Of a stretch of DNA of 64,000 bases, positions 43,852 through 52,670 are shown piece by piece. A program made the translations under genes and the position numbers. Within the stretch, counting starts at the first letter, position 1; the number at the start of each line of letters is the position of its first letter. This DNA comes from an uncultured Eubacteriales bacterium. GTDB taxonomy: Bacteria > Bacillota > Clostridia > Oscillospirales > QAKW01. Below the pieces are notes generated by a model. It was not told the DNA's origin. It did not search any database and worked only from the letters and a program-made list of their open reading frames with translations. The DNA is taken from the NCBI GenBank assembly GCA_902492505.1, contig CABULU010000002.1:1-64000 (forward strand), read 5' to 3'.

Positions 43852-44748
43852 ATGACAAAATTTACCGATTTTTTAAGCAGTGCAAATATTGTTTACAGTT
43901 TAAATGCGTCCTTAAAGGAATTGTCGTCGTTTAAGATAGGCGGAAGCGCTGCAATCATATGCTATCCGGACTGTGCGGAAAAAGCGGCAGCACTGGTTAA
44001 ATACTGCAATGAAAATGGTATGAAGTATATGACTTTTGGCAGGTGTTCAAATGTTCTGTTTCCTGACAGCGGACTTTTAACGCCTATCATTAAAACAGAC
44101 AAAATGAACAGCATGGTATTTTCCGACGGGCTGTTTTGCTTTGGCGCCGGAGTAATGCTTGCCAAAGCTTCAAAGTACACTGTGGACAAAGGCTATGCAG
44201 GCATGGAATTTGCTTACGGGATTCCAGGCAGCGTCGGGGGAGCTGTATACATGAACGCTGGTGCGTACGGCGGTGAGATGTCGCAGTGTATTGAAAAAAC
44301 AGAGTATGTGGATGATAGAGGAAATATTTGCGTGCTTGAACAGAAACTTCATGAATTCGGTTACAGGCATTCGTATTTTTCTGATAAAAATTATATAATA
44401 ACCAAAACCTATGTTTCATTGGAAAAAGGTGATAGGTCAAATTCTGCGGCTCTCATAGATGAATTTCAGAGTGCGAGAAAAAGTAAACAGCCACTTGATA
44501 TGCCAAGCGCCGGCTCCGTTTTTAAAAGACCTCAGGGTTATTTTGCGGGAAAGCTTATCGAGGACAGCGGACTTAAAGGGGCTTTTGTCGGCGGAGCAAT
44601 GGTTAGTACCAAGCACAGCGGATTTATTGTAAATTATGATAATGCGTCAGAAAGGGATGTCAGAGAGCTTATTTCAGTTATTCAGAACAAGGTCATGGAG
44701 AAATATGGCGTTTTGCTTGAGTGTGAACTTAAATTTATAGAGGACTGA
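43852..44748 (+). CDS. murB: UDP-N-acetylenolpyruvoylglucosamine reductase
   Basis: 298 residues, type II (Bacillus-type) MurB. FAD-binding FKIGGSAA and GRCSNVLFPDSGL, GIPGSVGGAVYMNAGAYGGEM with the substrate site, and SAGSVFKRP with the catalytic Ser, then a C-terminal Glu in ECELKF. It completes UDP-MurNAc synthesis. It lies 2 bases before rapZ. Confidence 0.96.
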   Translation: MTKFTDFLSSANIVYSLNASLKELSSFKIGGSAAIICYPDCAEKAAALVKYCNENGMKYMTFGRCSNVLFPDSGLLTPIIKTDKMNSMVFSDGLFCFGAGVMLAKASKYTVDKGYAGMEFAYGIPGSVGGAVYMNAGAYGGEMSQCIEKTEYVDDRGNICVLEQKLHEFGYRHSYFSDKNYIITKTYVSLEKGDRSNSAALIDEFQSARKSKQPLDMPSAGSVFKRPQGYFAGKLIEDSGLKGAFVGGAMVSTKHSGFIVNYDNASERDVRELISVIQNKVMEKYGVLLECELKFIED

Positions 44749-44750
44749 TT

Positions 44751-45617
44751 ATGGAAATTGTTGTAATTACCGGAATGAGCGGCGCCGGAAAATCTGCGGC
44801 AGTAGATGTATTTGAGGATTTGGGGTTTAACTGTGTTGATAATATGCCGCCCGTTCTTATTTCAAAATTTATTGAGGTATGTTCTTCGTCAAACGCAAAA
44901 TTTGAACGCCTTGCCATTGTTGTTGATATGCGTACCGGCGTGCTGTTTGACAGTATATTGGATGAACTTACAAAATTCCGTGAAAGCGGCGTAAATATAA
45001 AAATACTGTTTTTAGAAGCATCGGATGATGCACTGATAAAGCGATATAAGGAAACTCGCCGTCGTCACCCTCTTATAAAGACAGCCGGTTCTTTGATAGG
45101 CGCCGTCGAAAAGGAACGGATAAAGCTTGCATCTGTTCGTGCAATTTCAGATTATGTTATAGACACATCTTTTTTAAGAACAAAGAACCTGCGTGATCAA
45201 ATCGTACAGAAATTCAGTAATGCCGGAACCGCATTGCAGATAACTGTAATTTCATTCGGTCAGAAGTACGGTCCGCAGTTGGATGTGGATATGCAGTTTG
45301 ACGTTCGGTGCCTGCCGAATCCGTTTTATGTAAGCGAATTAAAGCCGCTTACCGGTATGGATTCCGAGGTTTACGATTATGTGTTTGGGTTCAACTCCGC
45401 TAAGGAGTATTATAAGCGAATATATGAAATGATTTCCATGCTGCTTCCGCAGTTTTGTTATGAGGGGAAAACCAATCTTACAATAGGATTTTGCTGTACG
45501 GGCGGTAAACACCGCAGTGTGGCGTTTGCTTTAAAGCTCGGTCAAGATCTTCTCAGTAAAGGCTATAACATATCTGTTATACACAGAGATATTGATAAAA
45601 CAGACAGGAAAGAATAA
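44751..45617 (+). CDS. rapZ: RNase adapter RapZ / nucleotide-binding protein YvcJ
   Basis: 288 residues. Walker A GMSGAGKSAAVDVFED at about residues 8-23, VVDMRTG, a LFLEASDDALIKRYKETRRRHPL segment and the C-terminal GFCCTGGKHRSVA motif, which corresponds to the family CTGGxHRSV. It binds ATP/GTP and, in enterobacteria, UDP-sugar precursors, linking wall-precursor level to gene control; its job in Firmicutes is less clear. whiA follows directly. The yvcK gene that usually separates rapZ from whiA is missing. Confidence 0.94.
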   Translation: MEIVVITGMSGAGKSAAVDVFEDLGFNCVDNMPPVLISKFIEVCSSSNAKFERLAIVVDMRTGVLFDSILDELTKFRESGVNIKILFLEASDDALIKRYKETRRRHPLIKTAGSLIGAVEKERIKLASVRAISDYVIDTSFLRTKNLRDQIVQKFSNAGTALQITVISFGQKYGPQLDVDMQFDVRCLPNPFYVSELKPLTGMDSEVYDYVFGFNSAKEYYKRIYEMISMLLPQFCYEGKTNLTIGFCCTGGKHRSVAFALKLGQDLLSKGYNISVIHRDIDKTDRKE

Positions 45618-46517
45618 ATGTCTTTTTCTTTTGATACAAAATGCGAATTATGTGATATTAAGCTGAAAAATGACTGTTGCAGGCTTGCTCAGCTTTACGG
45701 TATGATTTTATTTGCTCAGCATATCGGAAGTGATTCTCTTAAAATAATGACCGAGAATGTACTGGTTGTCAACAGACTGAATGAACTCTCAAACAGTGTA
45801 CTCGGGATCTATTTTAATATAGATGAAACTGTTAATTTATATACGTTAGTAATTGACGGTGAGCGTCTTAAAAAGCTGTATGACGTTATGTATATAGATG
45901 TCAATGGGAAAATCGATCTGACAGTCAGCGCAGCACTTACAGAAAATGACTGCTGCATTGACGCATTTCTTCGCGGTGCATTTCTCATAGGCGGTTATAC
46001 TTCAAATCCTGAAAACAGTTATCATTTTGAAATTTCCACACCGTATTATACACTTGCAAAATCCATGCGCGACTTTATGCTTCGGCTTGATTTCCCTGTT
46101 AAAACCGTTGTAAGAAAATCAAATTATATTGTTTATATGAAGGACAGTGAAGCTATCGAAAAGTTTTTATACAGGGTTGGAGCCAAAGCTTCTGCATTTT
46201 CATTTATAGATTCAAAAATCCAAAAGGAAATGAACAATTACAGTAATCGGGTGAACAATACAAAGCTGCATAATATAGAAAAAACACTTAATAAATCGGT
46301 GGAGCAGATAAAAGCAATAAATCTAATCTCAGATAAAATCGGACTTGATTCACTTGAAAGTGATTTAGCTTATGCAGCAAGACTGCGATTTAACAACCCG
46401 GATAAGTCTCTGAATGAGCTTGTCCAGATAAGTCACGGAAAATTCAGTCGCTCGGGACTAAATCGCAGACTTAACAAGCTTACTGAGATTGCATCAAAGC
46501 TAAATCAGAAAGAGTAA
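45618..46517 (+). CDS. whiA: DNA-binding regulator WhiA
   Basis: 299 residues. LAGLIDADG-homing-endonuclease-like N-terminal domain (FDTKCELCDI, RLAQLYGMI, CCIDAFLRGAFLIGG), then a C-terminal helix-turn-helix (about 210-295, SLNELVQISHGKFSRSGLNRRLNKL). WhiA acts as a sporulation regulator in Actinobacteria and affects division and chromosome segregation in Bacillus. Begins on the base after the rapZ stop and is 17 bases from dnaE. Confidence 0.95.
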   Translation: MSFSFDTKCELCDIKLKNDCCRLAQLYGMILFAQHIGSDSLKIMTENVLVVNRLNELSNSVLGIYFNIDETVNLYTLVIDGERLKKLYDVMYIDVNGKIDLTVSAALTENDCCIDAFLRGAFLIGGYTSNPENSYHFEISTPYYTLAKSMRDFMLRLDFPVKTVVRKSNYIVYMKDSEAIEKFLYRVGAKASAFSFIDSKIQKEMNNYSNRVNNTKLHNIEKTLNKSVEQIKAINLISDKIGLDSLESDLAYAARLRFNNPDKSLNELVQISHGKFSRSGLNRRLNKLTEIASKLNQKE

Positions 46518-46534
46518 GACGGGAGAATTATAAA

Positions 46535-49500
46535 ATGAATGAATTCGTTCATCTACATGTTCATACCGAATACAGTCTTCTTGACGGCGCATGCCGCATA
46601 GAAGACTTGATTTCACGTGTTCAAAGTCTTGGCCAAAATGCTGTTGCAATTACCGACCACGGTGTTATGTACGGTGTTGCTGAATTTTATAAAAAGGCAA
46701 AAGAAAAGGGAATTAAGCCGATAATTGGCTGCGAGGTGTATGTCGCTGCACGTTCAAAACTTCAAAAGGAACACGGTATAGATTCAAAATACGGACATCT
46801 TATCCTGCTTGCTAAGGATAATGCGGGCTACAAAAACTTATTAAAAATTGTATCCGATGCCTTTATTGAGGGATTTTATTACAAACCGCGTACAGACATG
46901 CAGACGCTTGCCCAGTATGCAGATGGACTTATCGCACTTTCTGGTTGTCTTGCCGGCGATGTGCAGCGCATGATTTTGGAGGGGAATTCAGACGGCGCGT
47001 TGGAAAAAGCTCTTGAATATCGTGATATTTTCGGAAGTGATTTTTATCTTGAACTTCAGGATCATATGCTTGAAGAGGATAAAAGCGTTATTCAGGGCCT
47101 TATGCGCATTTCCGAACAAACAGGAATTGAACTTGTTGCCACAAACGACGTACATTATATCGATAAGCCTGATGCGTATATTCAAAAGGTTCTTATGTGC
47201 ATCAGCATGAACAAAAGCATATATGAGGACAATCCTCTAACATTTCAAAAAGATGAATTTTATATAAAATCATACGGTGAAATGCATGAACTCTTTGAAT
47301 ATATTCCCAAAGCCCTGTCAAATACTGTAAAAATTGCCGAAAGTTGTAATGTCACCCTTGATTTTGAAAGTATGCATCTTCCTCATTTTCATTTGAAGAA
47401 GGGTAAGGACAGCTTTGAATATCTTAAACAACTGTGTTATGACGGACTTGAGCGCCGATACGGTCGGCGTGATATACACACTCAGCGATTGGATTATGAA
47501 CTGTCGGTGATACGTGACATGCAGTTTGTTGACTACTTTCTCATTGTTGGTGATTTTGTCGGATATGCCAAGTCAAACGGTGTTGCAGTCGGGCCGGGCA
47601 GAGGAAGTGCTACCGGCTCCATTGTTTCGTTCTGCCTTGGTATTACCGATATTGACCCGATGAAATACGGTCTTATTTTTGAACGTTTTTTAAATCCAAG
47701 TCGTGCCTCGATGCCGGATATTGATATTGACTTTTGTGTTGAGCGGCGGCAGGAGGTATTGAACTATGTGATTAAAAAATACGGGCATCAGTGTGTAGCT
47801 CAGATTATCACTTTCGGTACGCTTGCGGCGAGAGCGGCTATTAAGGATGTTGGGCGCGTGCTGGAAATATCATATTCTACAGTAGACGCTGTGTCTAAAC
47901 ATTTTCCTACAAAACCGGGAATTACAATTTCCTCGGTGCTTGAAAACGATAATGAACTGCAAAAAAAATATGAGGGCAATGAAGATGTAAGAAAACTTAT
48001 AGATACGGCGCTCAGGGTTGAAGGGTATCCGCGTCACGGCTCAACTCACGCGGCGGGTGTTGTAATTACCGAAGGACCTGTCAGTGATTATGTTCCGCTT
48101 TCAAAAAATGATGATATTATAGTTACTCAGTTTCAAAAGAATGAGGTTGAACAGCTTGGTCTTTTGAAAATTGATTTTTTGGGTCTGCGCAATATTACTG
48201 TTATTGATAAAACAGAGAAGCTTATCCAGAGTACTGAACCGAATTTTAAAATCGAAGAAATCCCCGATGACGACAAAAAAACATTTGATATGATAAGCGA
48301 GGGAAATACTTTCGGTGTATTTCAACTTGAAAGTCCGGGTATGCGTAAAATGCTGACAAGACTTAAGCCGTGTTCGATGAACGACATTATTGCAGCAGTT
48401 TCGCTTTACCGTCCCGGCCCTATGGAGTCTATACCGCAATATTTAAAAAACAGACTTAACCCGGATAGTATAGTTTATAAAACTGAAAAGCTTCGCCCTA
48501 TATTGAGCGAAACATACGGATGCATAGTATATCAGGAGCAGGTTATGCAGATAGCACGTGAGATAGCGGGGTACAGCTATGGTCATGCCGATGTCTTGCG
48601 CGCGGCGATGAGTAAAAAGAAATACTCTGTTATGGAAAATGAGCGCCGTTTGTTTATTGATGGCGCTGTAAAAAACGGTATATCAAAAGAAATTGCAAAG
48701 TCGATTTTTGAGGAAATGAGCGAGTTTGCTCGCTACGGATTCAATAAATCCCACGCTGCGGGATATGCCGTCATTGCTTACCGTACGGCTTATCTTAAAG
48801 CAAATTATCCCTCAATGTTTATGGCGGCACTTTTAACAAGCGTTATCGGAAATATTCCTAAAATTAAGGAATATATAGCTGAATGCCAGCGTTTGGGCAT
48901 AAATGTCTTGCCTCCTGATGTAAATAGAAGTAAAAATATTTTTTACGCAGATGAAAACGGGATATATTATAGTTTGGGTGCAGTTAAAAATGTCGGCAGG
49001 AAATTGGCTGAAAAAATCAGTATTGAGCGCGAAAAAAACGGCATCTATTCAGATTATGCGGATTTTATTGCGCGGCTATCCGGAGATGAGCTTAATCGCA
49101 GGGCAGTTGAATATCTTGTAAAATGCGGTGCGTTTGACAGCTTTGGATTTTCCCGCAGACATATGCTTTCTGTTTATGATAAGGTAATGGCAGATGTTAT
49201 TTTGGAAAAAAAGCGTGAATCGGAAAGTCAGCTCAGTTTTTTCGATGACGGAAGTCAGATAGAATATAATCCCGATTATTTTTCCATGCCGCTTGACGAG
49301 TTTGATATTTCTAAAAAGCTTGCAATGGAAAAGGATAGTTTGGGTCTGTATTTGTCAGAACATCCCTTGAGGCAGTATGCATCGGTTTATAAAAACGAAA
49401 AATACAGTAAAATCAGCGCCTTAAATTCTGATAACATCGGAAGGGTTAAGATTTTTGGCATAATAGATTCAATTCGTGTTATTTCTACAAAACAACAAAA

Positions 49501-49927
49501 GGATATGGCGTATATATCAGTTGAAGATATTACGTCGTCAATTGATGTTGTTATCTTCCCGAAAACCTTTGAAGTGTTTAAAACACAGCTGGAGGTAGGA
49601 GAATTTGTAGAGATTGAAGGAGAGCTTTCTACTCGAGACGGGGAGGCATACCAGCTGAAATGTATGTCATTGCGCTTTATTAATAAAGATGATTTACTTG
49701 AAAAATATAAAAAAATTTACCTGAATTTTGTTTCGGAAACCACTCAGACATACCGGAAAGTTTTAAAACTTCTGCAAAGTTACCCCGGTGATACTGTTTG
49801 TGTCTTTCATTTTGCCGATACGGGAAAAACCGTTACGACGGTAAACAGATTAACGGTTAAGCCCGAATATTCACTGATAAAAGAGCTTGAAGCGATGCTC
49901 GGACAAGAAAATATTGTAATAAAATAG
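46535..49927 (+). CDS. dnaE: DNA polymerase III alpha subunit DnaE
   Basis: 1130 residues. PHP domain (VHLHVHTEYSLLDGACRI, TDHGVMYG), palm with GPGRGSATGS and MPDIDIDFC (catalytic Asp residues), fingers, helix-hairpin-helix and a C-terminal OB-fold (VKIFGIIDSIRVIS). It has no exonuclease insert, so it is DnaE and not a second PolC. In Firmicutes DnaE extends primers on the lagging strand before PolC takes over. Last gene of the long run that starts at pyrH. Confidence 0.97.
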   Translation: MNEFVHLHVHTEYSLLDGACRIEDLISRVQSLGQNAVAITDHGVMYGVAEFYKKAKEKGIKPIIGCEVYVAARSKLQKEHGIDSKYGHLILLAKDNAGYKNLLKIVSDAFIEGFYYKPRTDMQTLAQYADGLIALSGCLAGDVQRMILEGNSDGALEKALEYRDIFGSDFYLELQDHMLEEDKSVIQGLMRISEQTGIELVATNDVHYIDKPDAYIQKVLMCISMNKSIYEDNPLTFQKDEFYIKSYGEMHELFEYIPKALSNTVKIAESCNVTLDFESMHLPHFHLKKGKDSFEYLKQLCYDGLERRYGRRDIHTQRLDYELSVIRDMQFVDYFLIVGDFVGYAKSNGVAVGPGRGSATGSIVSFCLGITDIDPMKYGLIFERFLNPSRASMPDIDIDFCVERRQEVLNYVIKKYGHQCVAQIITFGTLAARAAIKDVGRVLEISYSTVDAVSKHFPTKPGITISSVLENDNELQKKYEGNEDVRKLIDTALRVEGYPRHGSTHAAGVVITEGPVSDYVPLSKNDDIIVTQFQKNEVEQLGLLKIDFLGLRNITVIDKTEKLIQSTEPNFKIEEIPDDDKKTFDMISEGNTFGVFQLESPGMRKMLTRLKPCSMNDIIAAVSLYRPGPMESIPQYLKNRLNPDSIVYKTEKLRPILSETYGCIVYQEQVMQIAREIAGYSYGHADVLRAAMSKKKYSVMENERRLFIDGAVKNGISKEIAKSIFEEMSEFARYGFNKSHAAGYAVIAYRTAYLKANYPSMFMAALLTSVIGNIPKIKEYIAECQRLGINVLPPDVNRSKNIFYADENGIYYSLGAVKNVGRKLAEKISIEREKNGIYSDYADFIARLSGDELNRRAVEYLVKCGAFDSFGFSRRHMLSVYDKVMADVILEKKRESESQLSFFDDGSQIEYNPDYFSMPLDEFDISKKLAMEKDSLGLYLSEHPLRQYASVYKNEKYSKISALNSDNIGRVKIFGIIDSIRVISTKQQKDMAYISVEDITSSIDVVIFPKTFEVFKTQLEVGEFVEIEGELSTRDGEAYQLKCMSLRFINKDDLLEKYKKIYLNFVSETTQTYRKVLKLLQSYPGDTVCVFHFADTGKTVTTVNRLTVKPEYSLIKELEAMLGQENIVIK

Positions 49928-49956
49928 TTGATTTTCAATGGTGCATGTTGTAAAAT
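49928..49956 (+). promoter_or_regulatory. Candidate promoter of pfkA
   Basis: TTGATT (49928-49933) directly after the dnaE stop, 17 bases, TAAAAT (49951-49956). It gives pfkA its own start about 30 bases before its ribosome-binding site GGGAGG. Confidence 0.55.
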
Positions 49957-49996
49957 ATTTTGGTAATAGAAATACTTAAGGGAGGTTTGAATTTAA

Positions 49997-50968
49997 ATGA
50001 ACAATAATATTAAAAAGATAGGCGTTCTTACAAGCGGCGGTGATGCTCCCGGAATGAACGCGGCTATAAGAGCTATTACGCGTACCGCGCTTGCCAAGGG
50101 TATAAAGGTTGTCGGAATAAAAAGGGGATATCAAGGACTGATTGAAGGCGATTTTGTAGAACTCGGCTATACAAGTGTTTCGAGAATTATAAACAGGGGC
50201 GGTACTTTTCTGTACTCTGCCAGATGTGATGAATTCAGATATGAAGCAGGAATAAAAAAAGCCGTTGATATGTGCAGAAAAAACGGCATAGACGGTGTTG
50301 TCGCAATAGGCGGTGACGGAACCTTCAGGGGAGCTGCAGATCTTTCGGCTATGGGTATCCCGTGTATAGGAGTACCCGGAACCATAGACAATGATATTGG
50401 CATCAGCGAGTATACAATCGGTTTTGATACTGCTGTAAACTGTGTTATTGATATGGTTGACCGTTTGAGAGATACAATGGAATCACATCAGCGCTGCTCG
50501 GTTGTTGAGGTAATGGGACGCCATGCCGGATACATTGCGCTTTATTCGGCTATTTCCACCGGCGCTACGGCAGTAGCTATTCCCGAAGTAGAGTTTAAGT
50601 ATGAGGACATCCTTGCTAAAATAAAGGATTCTCAGGCGGCCGGAAAAACTCATTTCATTGTTATAGTTGCCGAAGGAATAGGAAACAGTGAGGAAATTGC
50701 AGCGCGAATTGAGGAAGATACCGGCATAATCACAAGAGCTACAGTGCTCGGTCATGTACAGCGCGGAGGCGCTCCTACTGCTGATGATAGAGTGAATGCA
50801 ACAAAAATAGGTCATTATGCCGTGGAGCTTATAGCTAACGGTTACAGCAATAAGGTTTGTGGTATACAAAAGGGTGAGCTTGTAAATTTTGATGTTCAGG
50901 AGGCTTTAAAAATTAAAAAGCCGTTTCCGATAGAACTGTATAAAATTTTTCTTGAGACGAGCAAATAA
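49997..50968 (+). CDS. pfkA: ATP-dependent 6-phosphofructokinase
   Basis: 323 residues. GVLTSGGDAPGMNAAIR (ATP site), VAIGGDGTFRGA with the GGDGT motif (Gly at the position typical for ATP rather than PPi use), PGTIDNDI (catalytic Asp) and VEVMGRHAGYIAL. Pfk commits fructose-6-phosphate to glycolysis and in bacteria is activated by ADP and inhibited by PEP. It follows dnaE as in Bacillus and many Clostridia. pyk, often next, is absent; tRNA-Leu follows instead. Confidence 0.96.
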   Translation: MNNNIKKIGVLTSGGDAPGMNAAIRAITRTALAKGIKVVGIKRGYQGLIEGDFVELGYTSVSRIINRGGTFLYSARCDEFRYEAGIKKAVDMCRKNGIDGVVAIGGDGTFRGAADLSAMGIPCIGVPGTIDNDIGISEYTIGFDTAVNCVIDMVDRLRDTMESHQRCSVVEVMGRHAGYIALYSAISTGATAVAIPEVEFKYEDILAKIKDSQAAGKTHFIVIVAEGIGNSEEIAARIEEDTGIITRATVLGHVQRGGAPTADDRVNATKIGHYAVELIANGYSNKVCGIQKGELVNFDVQEALKIKKPFPIELYKIFLETSK

Positions 50969-50981
50969 ATTAAAAACACCC

Positions 50982-51010
50982 TTGATATTTTTGACCATAT
51001 AATGTATAAT
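50982..51010 (+). promoter_or_regulatory. Strong SigmaA promoter of tRNA-Leu
   Basis: TTGATA (50982-50987), 17 bases, TATAAT (51005-51010). The start site would be near 51017, about 60 bases before the mature tRNA. Confidence 0.7.
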
Positions 51011-51026
51011 ATTATTGTTTTTGTAA

Positions 51027-51058
51027 AACTACCCGGTCGTGTAACCGTCCGGGTAGTT
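51027..51058 (+). repeat. Hairpin in the 5' leader of tRNA-Leu
   Basis: A perfect 10-bp inverted repeat, AACTACCCGG (51027-51036) and CCGGGTAGTT (51049-51058), 12-base loop. No T-run follows, so it is not a standard terminator. It lies between the promoter and the tRNA and may guide 5' processing. Confidence 0.65.
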
Positions 51059-51077
51059 AAAACACAGTTTAATATTT

Positions 51078-51164
51078 GCCGGAATGATGGAATTGGCAGA
51101 CGTGCCGGACTCAAAATCCGGTCCTGGCGACAGGGTGCGGGTTCGACCCCCGCTTCCGGCACCA
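51078..51164 (+). tRNA. tRNA-Leu (anticodon CAA)
   Basis: 87 bases with a long variable arm, as expected for a class II tRNA. Acceptor GCCGGAA pairs with TTCCGGC, anticodon stem CCGGA/TCCGG around CTCAAAA (anticodon CAA, reads TTG), T arm GCGGG TTCGACC CCCGC, and encoded CCA (51162-51164). Confidence 0.96.
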
Positions 51165-51170
51165 TCGTGG

Positions 51171-51208
51171 CGCTGAATTCAATTTGTTTTGAATTTAGCG
51201 TTATTTTT
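51171..51208 (+). terminator. Terminator after tRNA-Leu
   Basis: Stem CGCTGAATTCAA (51171-51182) with TTGAATTTAGCG (51189-51200), one mismatch, followed by TTATTTTT. Confidence 0.8.
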
Positions 51209-51342
51209 CTTATACATCGGAAATAATACATAAAAAATAGTATTTGAATTTAATTTACTTAAAATATTCAAATTTTGAAAACCGTTTTAAATACTGACTT
51301 TTTCATCTATATAAAAAAACATTTATATGTCGTATAAACGAG

Positions 51343-51381
51343 GTCAACGGCAGGCATAACCTGCTCATCTCGATCGTTGAC
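51343..51381 (+). promoter_or_regulatory. Leader hairpin just before the GNAT ribosome-binding site
   Basis: GTCAACG GCAGG, CATAA loop, CCTGC, ten bases, CGTTGAC: a nested inverted repeat ending directly before the GAAGGGA ribosome-binding site (51382-51388). It sits in a 230-base gap between tRNA-Leu and the GNAT gene that otherwise holds only the tRNA terminator and AT-rich DNA. A translational control element is possible; no known riboswitch class was recognised. Confidence 0.4.
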
Positions 51382-51394
51382 GAAGGGACAAAGC

Positions 51395-51847
51395 ATGAAT
51401 AAATATACCTATGTGACTTTAAGACAAAAGCCAGAATTAAAAAACGAAGCTGCCGCATGGTTTCATGATAAGTGGAAAGTGCCGCAAGAATCTTATCTTA
51501 AATGTATGGAAGCTTATCTTAATGATGAAACAGAATATGGTTGGTATCTTTGCATGGACAGAGAGCGCATTGTAGGCGGGCTTGGAGTAATCGAAAATGA
51601 TTTTCATAACAGGAAAGATCTTACACCCAATGTATGTGCAGTATATACCGAAAAAGAATATCGTTGTCAGGGAATAGCAGGACAATTACTTGATATAGTT
51701 GTAAAGGATATGAAATCCAAAGGGATAACTCCAATCTATTTGATTACTGACCATACAAGTTTCTATGAAAGATATGGCTGGGAATTTTTATGTATGGTGC
51801 AAGGGAATGATGAACCTATTATGACAAGGATGTATATTCATAGATAA
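51395..51847 (+). CDS. GNAT family N-acetyltransferase
   Basis: 150 residues from ATG 51395, chosen for the GAAGGGA site 7 bases upstream. The acetyl-CoA motif is EYRCQGIAGQLLDIVV (R-x-x-Q/G-x-G/A loop, about residues 90-105), preceded by strand CAVYTEKEY and followed by ITPIYLITDHTSFYERYGWEFL, the typical motif-B end. The substrate is unknown. It stands alone, with a structured leader, and shares a terminator with the convergent dap operon. Confidence 0.9.
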   Translation: MNKYTYVTLRQKPELKNEAAAWFHDKWKVPQESYLKCMEAYLNDETEYGWYLCMDRERIVGGLGVIENDFHNRKDLTPNVCAVYTEKEYRCQGIAGQLLDIVVKDMKSKGITPIYLITDHTSFYERYGWEFLCMVQGNDEPIMTRMYIHR

Positions 51848-51863
51848 ATATGAATAGAGAGAA

Positions 51864-51899
51864 AAAAATAAGGCCTTACTTTCGTAAGACCTTATTTTT
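51864..51899. terminator. Bidirectional terminator between GNAT gene and dapB
   Basis: Stem AAATAAGGCCTTAC (51866-51879) with GTAAGACCTTATTT (51884-51897), one mismatch, A-run before and T-run after. It ends just before the dapB stop codon region. Confidence 0.88.
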
Positions 51900-52650
51900 A
51901 TACTATATCTTTCATACTGTACAGTCCATTAGGTTGTCTTGTAAGCCATTTTGCTGCATTAAGAGCTCCGGCAGCAAAAATCTTTTTGGAATAAGCTGTG
52001 TGCTTTATTTCTATTAACTCATCTATCCCTGCGAATAAAACACTGTGTTCTCCTACGATGCTTCCGCCTCTTACAGAGCTGATTCCAATTTCATTTTTAT
52101 CACGCGGACGCTTTTGTTGGTGTCTGTCATAAATATACGAATATTTACCATCATTATTAATAGCATCGGCAAGCATTATAGCTGTACCGCTCGGAGCATC
52201 TATCTTTTTGTTATGATGTTTCTCAATAATTTCAATATCAAATCCGTCTCCGAGTATTTTTTTTGCCATAACGGCAAGTTCAGTTATAAGACTAATTCCT
52301 AAAGACATATTGTAGGAAAAAAATATCGGACAATTTTCTGACGCGATTTTTATTTTTTGTATATCCTCTTCAGAATTACCTGTTGTAGCTATAACAGTCG
52401 GTTTATTTTTTGATTTTGCAAAGCTTAAGATACCGTTTAAAAGCGACGGATGTGAAAAATCCACTATCACATCAGCATGTTCTCTTACATCGGATATATC
52501 GCTGTAAATAGGGTATTCGGCGGTAAGGTCATTTTTTAAATCCACGCCGGCGGTTATTCTAAGATCGCTGCGCTCATTTACAAGCTCTGTAATGGTTTTC
52601 CCCATATGACCTTGACAGCCGCATAAAATTATATCAGTCATTTTTAACAT
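51898..52650 (-). CDS. dapB: 4-hydroxy-tetrahydrodipicolinate reductase
   Basis: 250 residues. The N-terminal nucleotide loop GCQGHMGKTI, VDFSHPSLLNGIL, ATTGNSEEDI and the catalytic/substrate motif EKHHNKKIDAPSGTA are present. It reduces the DapA product with NAD(P)H on the way to meso-DAP and lysine; DAP also feeds peptidoglycan, and the intermediate branch feeds dipicolinate in spores. Last gene of asd-dapA-dapB (gaps of 20 and 17 bases). Confidence 0.96.
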   Translation of the reverse strand: MLKMTDIILCGCQGHMGKTITELVNERSDLRITAGVDLKNDLTAEYPIYSDISDVREHADVIVDFSHPSLLNGILSFAKSKNKPTVIATTGNSEEDIQKIKIASENCPIFFSYNMSLGISLITELAVMAKKILGDGFDIEIIEKHHNKKIDAPSGTAIMLADAINNDGKYSYIYDRHQQKRPRDKNEIGISSVRGGSIVGEHSVLFAGIDELIEIKHTAYSKKIFAAGALNAAKWLTRQPNGLYSMKDIV

Positions 52651-52670
52651 CCTTTATTTTTTATATTGTT

